NCBI RefSeq assembly: GCF_040869045.1
Contig: NC_090322.1
Coordinates: 179,752,672 to 179,816,671, forward strand
DNA from: Eurosta solidaginis
Taxonomy: Eukaryota; Arthropoda; Insecta; Diptera; Tephritidae
Direction of reading: 5' to 3'
DNA: 64,000 bases
The notes under the pieces were generated by a model that saw only the letters and a program-made list of their open reading frames with translations, ran no database searches and had not been told where the DNA came from. A program made the translations under genes and the position numbers. Positions 44,319 through 53,480 of this stretch are shown here, piece after piece. Numbering within the stretch: position 1 is the stretch's first letter; every line of letters begins with the position of its first letter.

Positions 44319-44466
44319 GATAAAATAAAATAAAATAAAATAAAATAAAATACAATAATGGAAGAGAAAATAAAGTCAAGAAAAAGGAAATAAAAGTAAA
44401 AAACAGAAAGAAAAGGGAAATGGGAATAATAACCCTTCATTTTCAACCACTGACAGATTGAAATAA

Positions 44467-44639
44467 AAACCTTAAAAAATAATCCTTATTTTCCAAGCAA
44501 AATAAAATACTCAAAAAATTGGTCTTCTTTTCAAGCGAAAAATAAAACTTAAATAATTATTTTTTTCGGAGCGTAATGAAAAGCCTTTAAAAATTACTAA
44601 TAATTTTCGAGCGAATACAAATTTCAAAGATAGATTGTA
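44467..44639 (+). repeat. Short degenerate array (CCGAGCGAAA units), right part
   Basis: TTATTTTCCAAGCAAAATAA, TTTCAAGCGAAAAATAAAAC, TTTTCGGAGCGTAATGAAAA and AATTTTCGAGCGAATAC continue the array seen at 42541-42733, on the other side of the composite insertion. Confidence 0.6.
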
Positions 44640-46553
44640 TTTGTGCGTGAAAAGAAACCACAAAAGATAGCACCGCATTGCATAAGCATAGAGAAAGCCC
44701 TGGAATATAAGGAATATTCTATAGGAGTCTTCCTAAACATTGCAGGGGCTTTCAATAATGTTTCTAAATGGGCGATTATGGATGGTCTTAATTACATTAA
44801 AGTACATCCAGCCATAACGAGATGGATCGGCTGCATGTTAAATTGAAGGAAGATTACATCACAATGGGGATTGTATGAGGCCATGAAATCAGTGGAAAGG
44901 GGAACGCCGCAGGGAGGGGTGCTATCACCTCTGCTGTGGACGGTGGTCATCAACAAACTGCTCAGGCGATTCGATGAGGGACCCGTAAAACGTACGGCTT
45001 ACGCGGATGACGTTGCCATTGTCATAAGTGGAAAGTGCCTTCCAACGATTAGCTCTTTGATGGATCGGGCGCTTCGGGATATTCATACCTGGGCATCAAA
45101 TGTCGGGTTGAAAGTCAACGCGGATAAGATGAATATGGTCTTGTTTACAAAGAGGTACAAGGTTTCAAATTGGATCAGGCCTAAGTTAGGAGGGGTCACC
45201 CTACAGGAGAAACCATGCACAAAATATCTAGGAATCATCCTAGACAGTAAGCTGTCATCGAAGCTCAAAGTGGAGGAGAAGGTAAAGAAGGCTTCAACGG
45301 CACTTTATGCATGTAAAAGAATGCTGGGGTGTACGTAGGGCTTACCACCCTCTCTTTCTCATTAGATTTTTACAGCGATTGTAAGCCCTATCCTATAATA
45401 TGGAGTTCTTGGTTGATGGAAAGCCATACAAAAACCAACCTACCTCAAAAAATTAGAGCGGGTATGCTAACTATCAATGCTTATCATTACGGGAGCCCTG
45501 AAAACAACCCCAACAGCTGCACTGTATGCCATTCTGCACATAGACCTGACATAGTTAGGTATTTTAGTATTAACAACTGCAACCAGGCTCTGTGCCTCGG
45601 GCCAGCTTGAGCGCCGACCATACGGCCATAGTAGTATAGCGTCATCAATCACAAGACGAACAGACTACCTCATTCCCTATCTGCGCTTCGAGGGCGACCT
45701 TAAGGCCACAATAGAGGTGAACGGTTGGCGCAAGTGTGCTCAAATGGTTGACGAGGCGGCACATGTGTACACAGATTGTTCCAAAGTAGTGGATGGAGTA
45801 GGGTCTGCGGTATACTCTGCTGATCGGAAAATAAACATCCTACAGGCTGCCGGATTACTGTAGCAGTGGAAACCCTGGAAGAAAATACCCCAAGCTGCAA
45901 TCGTGTTAACTTTTAAATTAACAGTCAAGCAGCAGTTAAGGCAACAATCGCGCATAGCACAGCATCTAAATGCATATTAGCATGTAAGCAGTCCCTGGAG
46001 AGAATTTGGACACGGAGAAGCATACATCTATATTAGGCCTCAGGCCATATGGGAATAGATGGGAATGAAAAAGCGGATGAACTAGCTAAAAAGGGCGCAT
46101 CCATTGAAGCTTGCTCCGTAGACGTCCCAATTATACTGGGCGAAATTAAGCGAAGGCGAGAGGTGCACATGATCGACCAAGCAGGAAAGGCGTGGGTACA
46201 AGCGCGGGGCTGTAAAGTGTCGAAGATTATGTGTAGGTCTTACAACCTTAGATTAACAAAGTTGCTTCTATCATTAAAAAGAGAGGACTGTAGACTCATG
46301 ATGGGTATTCTGACTGGACACTGCCTTCTGGCGCACATGCCTTTAAATCAGGCTTGGTCAGTGATAGCAGATGTATGAAGTGCGGGCTCGAGGAGGAAAA
46401 GATCGAGCATGTTCTGTGCTCGTGCCTGCGCTTGCCAGGCTAAGTTTCCAGCTATTAGGAGTGATACAGCTGTCAGATCTAGAAGCAGCAAGTGGCTTAA
46501 GTCCTAGGAAGCTTCTAGTATTTGCCAAGAGGACGGAGTTATTTTTAACATAG
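44640..46553 (+). pseudogene. LINE ORF2 remnant: reverse transcriptase plus RNase H
   Basis: The best-preserved retrotransposon coding sequence here, 5'-truncated inside the reverse transcriptase. Frame one (from 44643, no genuine start) reads YSIGVFLNIAGAFNNVSKWA, a stop at 44844, then RGTPQGGVLSPLLW (44898-44939) and AYADDVAIV, with the two catalytic aspartates at 45006-45011, later TKYLGIILDSKL. After about 45340 frameshifts occur. RNase H traces are VYTDCSK and DGVGSAVYSAD (about 45764-45820; cysteine where glycine is usual) and MGIDGNEKADELAKKGA (46049-46099). The C-terminal finger follows as CGLEEEKIEHVLCSC (about 46383-46427) and then SPRKLLVFAKRTELF. The order RT, RNase H, finger places it near the R1/LOA/I-type LINEs; the exact clade is not decided. 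It cannot be active. Confidence 0.88.
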
Positions 46554-47156
46554 GACGAGCATACATTTTCGGAACTTTGAGTCTTGTAAGAGCGGTGAAA
46601 TACTATTTTGGTATGCCTAAGCAAAAGGCTTCTAGCGTATTATTATCTCAAGAACACAAGATTGAACTTTAATCAACTGGTTGATCCGGGGTGCTTTGGT
46701 GGGGCAATGCGAACAGTCAATGCAACCAGGGCTACCAGAAAAACTGTTTCTCATATGTATAGAGATAAATTTCTTAATATTTTCACAAACTTCGCAAGTA
46801 CCCTTTAGCCGTACGATTTTCCGAGCAAATATATCTTATCCTCGTTATCTTCGTAGTTATTTCAGAAGCTTTAATATTAATTCTGTCTTTTCTTATTTTT
46901 AAATTAAAATTGCTCAAAGCCGTAAGTACTAGCAGACTTTTCGGATATTTTAGTGCCTGAAAACTTAAACGGCTGTTTATTGACTTCACACAGCATACTT
47001 AGACGCAGACGAACGGAAGGAGTGAGCTGCGTGAACCTCAAGTAAACGAATCGCATCGGATACGACTCCAGTCTCCAATTAAAAGTTTATCTGCCTAGTT
47101 TTTAAAGTAAATTTGGACTTCTCTTCTTTTTTCCTGCTCCCTTTCTTACGTCCTGG
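46554..47156. repeat. R600 dispersed repeat, copy 1, inside the LINE 3' UTR
   Basis: About 603 bp nearly identical to 49224-49830, starting at GACGAGC with ATTTTCGGAACTTTGAG and ending near CTTACGTCCTGG. It separates the LINE coding end (46553) from the LINE 3' UTR and tail (47160-47272); the LINE copy at 33 kb lacks it. Frames inside are short and not conserved between the two copies. I find no terminal inverted repeat or TG...CA ends. The class is unknown. Confidence 0.75.
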
Positions 47157-47272
47157 TTTTTGATAGGGTTTTTCAGTTTGGTCTCTAAAACAAACTTCTG
47201 GCAACACTACGGACCTATTCAGTCTATGTGAGGTCCTCATGGACCGGCCAGTTCAACCTAACTTAACCTACT
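47157..47272 (+). repeat. LINE 3' UTR and AACCTA-type tail
   Basis: CTCTAAAACAAACTTCTGG, TCAGTCTATGTGAGGTCCTC and GGCCAGTTCAACCTAACTTA match, in the opposite orientation, the LINE end at 32934-33030. This is the 3' terminus of the LINE that starts at 44640. Confidence 0.8.
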
Positions 47273-49223
47273 GTCCTCGCCTATAAGCATATACACATTG
47301 CCAATTTTATTTTATTTTTATTTTTTTCATTTGCATATGTACGTGCGGGTGTTTGTGCTAGTGGCAGTTAATGTTAAATGAAGAAATAAGAAGAAAACAA
47401 AATTTTTGTATAAAAAACCAAATACACGTAAAAGCAAATTTAAATTTACAACATTTTATTTGACTTGCTTTGTGTACGAACGATAGAACTTGCTTTGCTA
47501 TCGTTCGTACACAAAGCGCTTCGAATTATTTTTAACACACATTGCGCTGCGAAAAAAGGTAGTAAAAAAATCCAACAACAATTTTAAGCAATCGAAGAAA
47601 TTTCACAAATGTAGAGCCAGAAAAAACCCAAGAAAAATAAATAAATGACGTATAAAATCAAAATGAAATGTGTGTGTCCATATGCGACGTTTGTAACGCT
47701 TCCAGTGAACTGAACAAATCAGAGCATCAGGCACGAAAGTAGTGACAAGCACATCACAGCGATTTCGATGAGCCACTAGTTCCACATCCGAACGCCATTA
47801 TCTGTTGGAATGAAAAGGGTGTAATGTAGTAATGGGACAAAGCGCCATGTATGACCGAAAAAAGAAGAGACTTATCTTAATGTCTTGAAGGGATAATAAA
47901 AAGCTAATAGGAAAATATGGAATAAAGGCTCACAAAATTAGGATGAGATCGTATAATCTATACCCAGCGGAGGCACTAATTAATTGCATACTGAGTAATT
48001 GGTTTGGTGAAGGTGGACAGTAGCTGCCACCACCCATAAAAGCTCGCATGAACAAAACGTGCAGTATAAAAAGGGTATCATATAACCTTGCACGTAATAA
48101 AGCCCAACTTTTATTAAAATTTCAGGTTCGGCAGTGAAACCAGCTCGCTGCTTCCCTCAACGTCAACACCTTGCAGAAAAAAACACACCTGGCTGAACCA
48201 AAGTTCATATTTTCAGAGCATATTTCAAAATGTCTCCAAAATGCCAGCGCTGGTCAAGAGGTCATATGGAATATTTTAAGATCCCTTGATCTGGTTAATG
48301 GGTACTGTTAAACTCAGAGCCTCAATTGGCACATTTATATTCGGACAAAATCCTTAACAGCGGTAACTTTCTCCTTAAATAAGCTACATTTATCATGTAC
48401 TGAATTGGGTCAAACCTCGTTTCCTATACGTAAAGTTTTTTACAATAGCATATATTCCTTTTATCACATACAATAAAGAGACCTTTGAGGTATTCTAATG
48501 CCTTCTTATTATATTATAGTCGTACAAGAATAGCTTTCCTCCTAAGTACGGAAACGTAACATAGCACCCATGACTATCATCATTCTTCGGTGCTTTACTG
48601 CCTCAGCGGTTTTCGCAGTTTCGTAAAAAGTCACGCCATCTTTTCTGGTTCCACGATAGCTGCCGCCAGTTGTAAGCCTCACCTGCCAATCGAAACTCAA
48701 TGAAGACCTCCCCCTGCCTGTGCTTCCAAACTGCGGTATCGATTCAAAATCTTTTGCTTGATATCTCCCAAGGTATCCAACAGGTTTACTCAGACAAAGA
48801 TTGGTATACGTTACAAATATATGGTCTTGTAGTTGATTCATCACGATAACAACCCAAATCTGCGTGCATAACTATCCTCCATTATGCCTTCTGATCTTTC
48901 TCTGTAATATTTTCTCCCCACTAATACATCACTTCTGCTTTAATGGAGCATAGTCGCAGAGCTATTTTTACTCCACATGCTGAAAAAGTTCTGCCAATAA
49001 CTTCACAATAGGAGGCTAACATGTGAAAGAACGTATATACATAGTCTCTTAAGTTGTCATTCACGAATCTGAGAGCCATACCAATTACGTCTGCTGTCCC
49101 CTCCTGTACTTCCGTTCCCCCACCCTCCAACCCTGCTCTAAAACCGTTTGCTGGAGCTCGCTATGCTTGCATTGCTCAGCTAATATCTCTACGGTATAGC
49201 ATTCCTTCGGTGTCAACCGAGGT
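47273..49223. other. No gene recognised
   Basis: Contains a perfect hairpin (47467-47517). Between 48540 and 49220 the composition is less AT-rich and both strands carry frames of 64-100 codons, none recognised; decayed LINE sequence is possible. Nothing else identified. Confidence 0.4.
47467..47517. repeat. Perfect 20-bp hairpin
   Basis: The stem GCTTTGTGTACGAACGATAG (47467-47486) is exactly inverted at 47498-47517 around an 11-nt loop AACTTGCTTTG. It is not followed by a T run. Function unknown. Confidence 0.9.
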
Positions 49224-49830
49224 GACGAGCACATTTTCGGAACTTTGAGTCTTGTAAGAGCGGCGAAGTACTATTTTGACATGCCTAAGCAAAATGCTTC
49301 TAGCGTATTATTATCTCAAGGACACAAGATGGAACTTTAATCAACTGGTTTTTCCGGGGTGCTTTGGTGGGGCAATGCGAACAGTCAATGCAACCAAGGC
49401 TACCAGAAAAACCGTTTCTCATATGTATAGAGATAAATATCTCAATATTTTCACAAAATTCGCAAGTATGCTATGGGCAGAACGATTTTCCGAGCAAATA
49501 TATCTTATCCTCGCTATCTTCGTAGTTATTTCAGAAGCTTTAATATTAAATCTGGCTTTTCTTATTTGTAAGTTAAAATTGCTCAAAGCCGTAAGTACTA
49601 GCAGACTTTTCGGATATTTTATTGTCTGAAAACTTAAACGGCTGTTTATTGACTTCACACAGCATACTTAGACGCAGACGAACGGAAGGAGTGAGCTGCG
49701 TGAACCTCAAGTAAACGAATCGCATCGGAAACGACTCCAGTCTCCAATTGAAGGTTTATTTGCCTAATTTTAGATAGTTTTTAAAGTAAATTTGGACTTC
49801 TCCTCTTCTTTTTTCCTGCTTACGTCCTCG
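49224..49830. repeat. R600 dispersed repeat, copy 2
   Basis: About 607 bp matching copy 1 at 46554 with scattered substitutions and a roughly 11-bp length difference near 49768 (TTTTAGATAG). A 117-codon frame spans part of it but is broken in copy 1. The left flank (CAACCGAGGT) and right flank (TCTTTGCTTCG) differ from those of copy 1. Confidence 0.8.
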
Positions 49831-50273
49831 TCTTTGCTTCGTCGCTGTACAATTTCGTTTTATTTCCTTTCTGCCTGTTTTCGTTTATTTTGATCTCTCT
49901 TTTTTCTTGCCTTCTTCTTTTAACTCTAATGGTATCATTCACTTTTCTTGTATCTCTACCTGTGGCACTATTTTCCTTCTACTTTTATCTTTCCCGCTTT
50001 CCCTCTTCTAACTCTACTCCAACACTCCCAATCTATGACCCCACAGCGATACCGTGTGGAATAATTTGAAAGTTTAATCTATAAAAAAATATTTCGAATA
50101 GATCAGCGACCAGTCCACTTCCAGAAAAAGGTGTTAATTAGTTTCCGAAATCAAACGCGAAAAAATAATATGAGGAGCACCAAATCAAAATGCCATAATA
50201 ACAATCGAACACTTGTGAGGAAATTGAGAAAACACAAGATATTGTTAATAAGACAATGGTTTAATTAAAATCA
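49831..50273. other. Pyrimidine-rich stretch, no gene recognised
   Basis: TTCTTTT/CTCTTCT-rich until about 50030, then AT-rich. Nothing identified. Confidence 0.45.
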
Positions 50274-51740
50274 AAAACAAGTAAGGAAGTCCAAGTTCGG
50301 GTGAAACCGAAAATTACATACCCAAATGTACACATGAAATCAACCGAAATAGTGGTCAATTTAACCGAAATTTCTGTCAATTTTTATCCATCGCAACAAG
50401 ATGTTGAATCAACTGCGCACAAATCGTTGATTCGTAATTGACCGTAACAAAAAACAAAAAAAAAGTTGATGCGACAGCTTTGTACGAAAGTACCTATGTT
50501 GCGGCATTTCCAAGGCAGATGAGTTTTCACTGAGATCTTTTCATGGCAGAAATACACTCGGAGTGCTTGCCGAACACCGCCGAGGGACGACCCCGCTTAG
50601 GAAAATTTTCTTCTAATTGAAAAACCTTATTTCTAAAATTTTTATATTGCTTTGCCCGGAGTGTGAACCCAGGGTCTTCGGTGTGGTAGGCGGAGCACGC
50701 TACCATCACACCACGGCGGCCGCCATATACATACGTAAATATGTGCATACATATAGTACACAGCACACATAAGTACAAAGTCGAGAGAGCAGTGAGCGTA
50801 AAACTCTGTTTGAAATTTGCTCATGTATTGACTGTTTATCGCTGTTGAAATGACCAGTGAGATCAGTTGTGTTAACAAAAAAATCAGTTAGATTGATTAG
50901 GAATCTATCAATTTTACAGAATTGTGTTAACTTAAGAGCGACAATTTTTCTTCTGTTGAAATGACTAAACTAATTTGTTCGTTAAGTCAAGAACAACAGA
51001 ATCGATTTGTTGATTTTACTAGCACCATTTATTTCAGTATATTCTGAACTAATTTTTCTTCGAGGTTTGTCTCCCGAATAATAGAAAATTGCTTAGTCAT
51101 AAAAGGGGCGGTGCCGCGTCCATTTTTATTAAATTTGAAGTGTTTTCTATTTATTGTTATAAAACCTCTTGGGAAATGAAATACCATTGAAATAAAGCTC
51201 TTTTTTGCAAAGATATAGCTTATTTTTTCGTCCACTACCCTTTTAAAAATCGTTTATATAAAAGTGGGCGTGGTCTTTAACCGATTTCGTTAATTTTTCT
51301 TAAAAACATTCTGCCGAATTTTGATACGATAGGTTTAACGATTTTTGATTTATGATTAATAATATTTTTAAAATTGATTTTATCACAAAAAAGCGGTGCC
51401 GCGCCCATTTAAACATTTTTTTTTCAAATTTTTATCAAGAGTCTCAATATCAGTCGACGCGTCAATTTTTCAACATTCTATGTGTATTATTTACTAAATA
51501 ATCAGGTTTTTTGTGTTTCCCAAAATGTTATATATATAAAAAATGGGCGTGGTTATCATACGATGTCGATAGATATCTCAATATTTACTCAAGTTATCGT
51601 GTAAACGGACAGACGGACGGACACGGCACAATCAAATTTTTTTTTTCGATACTGATGATTTTGATATAAGGAAGTCTATATCTATCTCGATTCCTTTATA
51701 CCTTTACAACCAGCCGTTACCCAATTAAAGTTATAATGCA
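50274..51740 (-). repeat. G150 interspersed repeat, minus orientation, interrupted
   Basis: The 3' end, inverted: AAAAACAAGTAAGGAAGTCC, AGTTCGGGTGAAACCGAAA (50274-50320). The 5' two thirds, inverted, lie at 51045-51740: GGGGCGGTGCCGCGTCC (51106), GTGGGCGTGGTC (51263), GGTGCCGCGCCCAT (51393), ATGGGCGTGGTTATC (51543), GACAGACGGACGGACA (51608). Spacings of these sites are again near 130-155 bp. A SINE (50485-50723) and about 450 bp of unmatched sequence lie between the two parts. Confidence 0.75.
50485..50723 (-). mobile_element. tRNA-Gly-like SINE (S-Gly copy 7), 3'-truncated
   Basis: The minus strand reads GCCGCCGTGGTGTGATGGTA, GCGTGCTCCGCCTACCACAC, CCTGGGTTCACACTCCGGGC, then the body to CTCATCTGCCTTGGAAATGC. 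The remainder (the end of the body and tail) is deleted or truncated. Its head is among the best preserved. Confidence 0.85.
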
Positions 51741-51787
51741 GTTAGATTAGAATATGGGGAGTTCAATATGAAAGCGCAAAGATAGTA

Positions 51788-52096
51788 CAGCGGTGTGATG
51801 GTGGCGTACTCCGTCTACCACGCCGAAGATCCTGGGTTCACGCCCCGGCAAAGCAACATCAAAAGTTTTAGAAACAAGCTTTTTCAATTATAGGAAAATT
51901 TTTCTAAGCGGCGTCGCCCCGGAGTCGATAGGGTATGGCAAGCATTTTAATATTATTTCTGCCATGAAAAGCTCTCAGTGGAAACAGATCTGCTTTGCCG
52001 ATGCCTTTCGGAGGCGGCATAAAACAAGTAGGTTCCTTACAGCCAATTTGTAGGAAAAAATTAAAAAAAGGAGCACGATGTAAATTGGAAGAGACC
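51788..52096 (+). mobile_element. tRNA-Gly-like SINE (S-Gly copy 8), left half of a palindromic pair
   Basis: GCGGTGTGATGGTGGCGTAC, CGTCTACCACGCCG, CCTGGGTTCACGCCCCGGC, then the body up to GATGTAAATTGGAAGAGACC. It lacks the end of the body and the T tail, and joins the next, oppositely oriented copy directly. Confidence 0.85.
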
Positions 52097-52325
52097 AACT
52101 TGTTTTATGCCGACTACGAAACGCATATGCAATGCAGATGAGATTCACTTTTCATAGCAGAAATACAATCGGAGTGCTTGCCAAACACAGCCTAGGGGCG
52201 ACCACGGTTAGAAAAATGTTCTTCCATTGAAAAAAATTGTTTCTAAAATTTTGATGTTGTTTTGGGCGGAGCGTGAACCCAGGAGCTTCGGTGTGGTAGG
52301 CAGAGCATGCTATCATCACATGCTA
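52097..52325 (-). mobile_element. tRNA-Gly-like SINE (S-Gly copy 9), right half of a palindromic pair
   Basis: The minus strand reads GATGATAGCATGCTCTGCCT, ACCACACCGAAGC, CCTGGGTTCACGCTCCGCCC, and the body as far as GTCGGCATAAAACAAGTT. With the copy at 51788 it forms a tail-to-tail arrangement of about 540 bp that could fold back on itself over roughly 200 bp. Confidence 0.8.
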
Positions 52326-52667
52326 AAGCAACATTTATCAGATGCACACATATGCAATAATTTGTTCGGGCTTGGCAAAGCATATTTAGGTATAAATCCA
52401 CATATTTGGATGCACTTGCAGAGAAAAAGAAAAATACGAAAGAAAAGGAAAGGGAAATAAAGAATGGAAAGGAAAGCCACGGGTCAAACCCAAACCAGAA
52501 CCGAACTCGGGTGCTGAACCAGAATCGACCCCGGAACCGAACTCGAATCAGATTCGAATCCGAGACTTTTACCGTACCAAACACAAAATCGAGACCTGAG
52601 GGCGTGCTATCAACTTATTAATGAAGTGTTAAGGGTTTGGAATCGATGGGATATCGGCTTTTAATAG
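52326..52667. other. No gene; degenerate ACCGAACTCG repeats
   Basis: 52490-52570 shows a loose repeat of CCGAACTCG/CCAGAATCG/CCCGGAACCG type with overlapping frames on both strands; low complexity is the likely explanation. The rest is unrecognised. Confidence 0.45.
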
Positions 52668-53145
52668 TGTCACGAATATTAGCATCACTATGCTGTTAGT
52701 AAATAATCACATTAACAAATACAGTAAGCAGCCAAACTTATGTACATGCACACACATAGCTGGCAGCTCAAAGTGAAGATATATCTCACATACACATATG
52801 TAGTAATCAGACGAAGTTGTTACTCACACATACACACGCATACAGCTCAATTACCAAGCAGGAGACACAACAGTTCTAGAAGGTGAAATGTCTACACTTT
52901 AGTAAAAATATGCGGACGAGGCTACAGAGAGTATAAAAGCAGCGGAAGCTGAGGAATGACTAATCATGATTTAAACACGCTTGTGTGAAATACGTGATAT
53001 CGAGGTATAATTGTTCTGCTCCCAAAGTAGACTAAATAAAGGCCATATTACAATACTGAATACTGGAGTTATTTATTTGACAGTTCAGCGATACGAATGT
53101 TTGCATAAGGAGCAAAATAAGCGGAATTCCCCAGAACTCGTTACA
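52668..53145 (+). mobile_element. Solo LTR (copy f), short subtype
   Basis: Starts TGTCACGAATATTAGCATCA and ends AGAACTCGTTACA, flanked by ATAG (52664-52667 and 53146-53149), a clean 4-bp duplication. TATA block GTATAAAAGC at 52931 and AATAAA at 53035-53040. The interior matches copies a and c (GTTAGTAAATAATCAC, CAGGAGACACAACAG, CTGAGGAATGACTAATCA). No internal region. Confidence 0.92.
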
Positions 53146-53154
53146 ATAGGTTAG

Positions 53155-53480
53155 TTATAGATGATTTATCGATTTTATATCGAGGTGTTATAAATCTGCT
53201 ATCGATGACAAAGCTTATGCAAAAGTAATAGATTTTTCATCGATTAGTTTTCTATTTGTAATCAATTTATCAATTCATTATGGCAAAGTTACCGGTTACT
53301 TATCGAGTAGTTATTTATATGTTACCAAACATTTTTCGACATGTTAATTAAAATCTATCGATATGTTATCGAAAGATCGCCGATTATTTATGAAAACCCG
53401 ATCGACGTTTTATCAACTTTCATCAATTCGTTATTGGCTTATAATCGATTTGTTATCGACAGCTCATCGATTAAACAAAG
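53155..53480. repeat. CGATA motif cluster (4)
   Basis: ATTTATCGATTTTATATCGA, TTTTCATCGATTAG, TTATCGAGTAGTTATTTATA, ATCTATCGATATGTTATCGA and GTTATCGACAGCTCATCG. This is the same loose motif family as at 22.2 kb, mostly inverted. Confidence 0.7.

Larger units (their letters stand above)
42734..44456 (+). mobile_element. Composite element with target duplication (right arm of the 37/43-kb pair)
   Basis: It is bounded by ATTGAAATAA (42724-42733 and 44457-44466), a likely 10-bp target duplication. Order: TTTATCCTAATTTTG, TTATCCGGGCAACGCACGCC, a block shared with 37.6-37.95 kb, a diverged SINE-like segment (42960-43262), a TAAAA array, the F3 insertion and a purine-rich 3' part ending CAACCACTGACAG. 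It lacks any believable frame. The inverted copy at 36985-37951 is shorter because it lacks F3 and has a smaller array. Confidence 0.75.

Noticed and set aside
48542..48844. 100-codon minus-strand frame, basic
   Set aside because: No family recognised; could be decayed LINE sequence. Left out as a gene.
46554..49830. R600 pair read as the two LTRs of a 3.3-kb LTR retrotransposon
   Set aside because: The LINE 3' UTR and tail resume just inside (47157-47272), there is no TG...CA end and no gag or pol between them.
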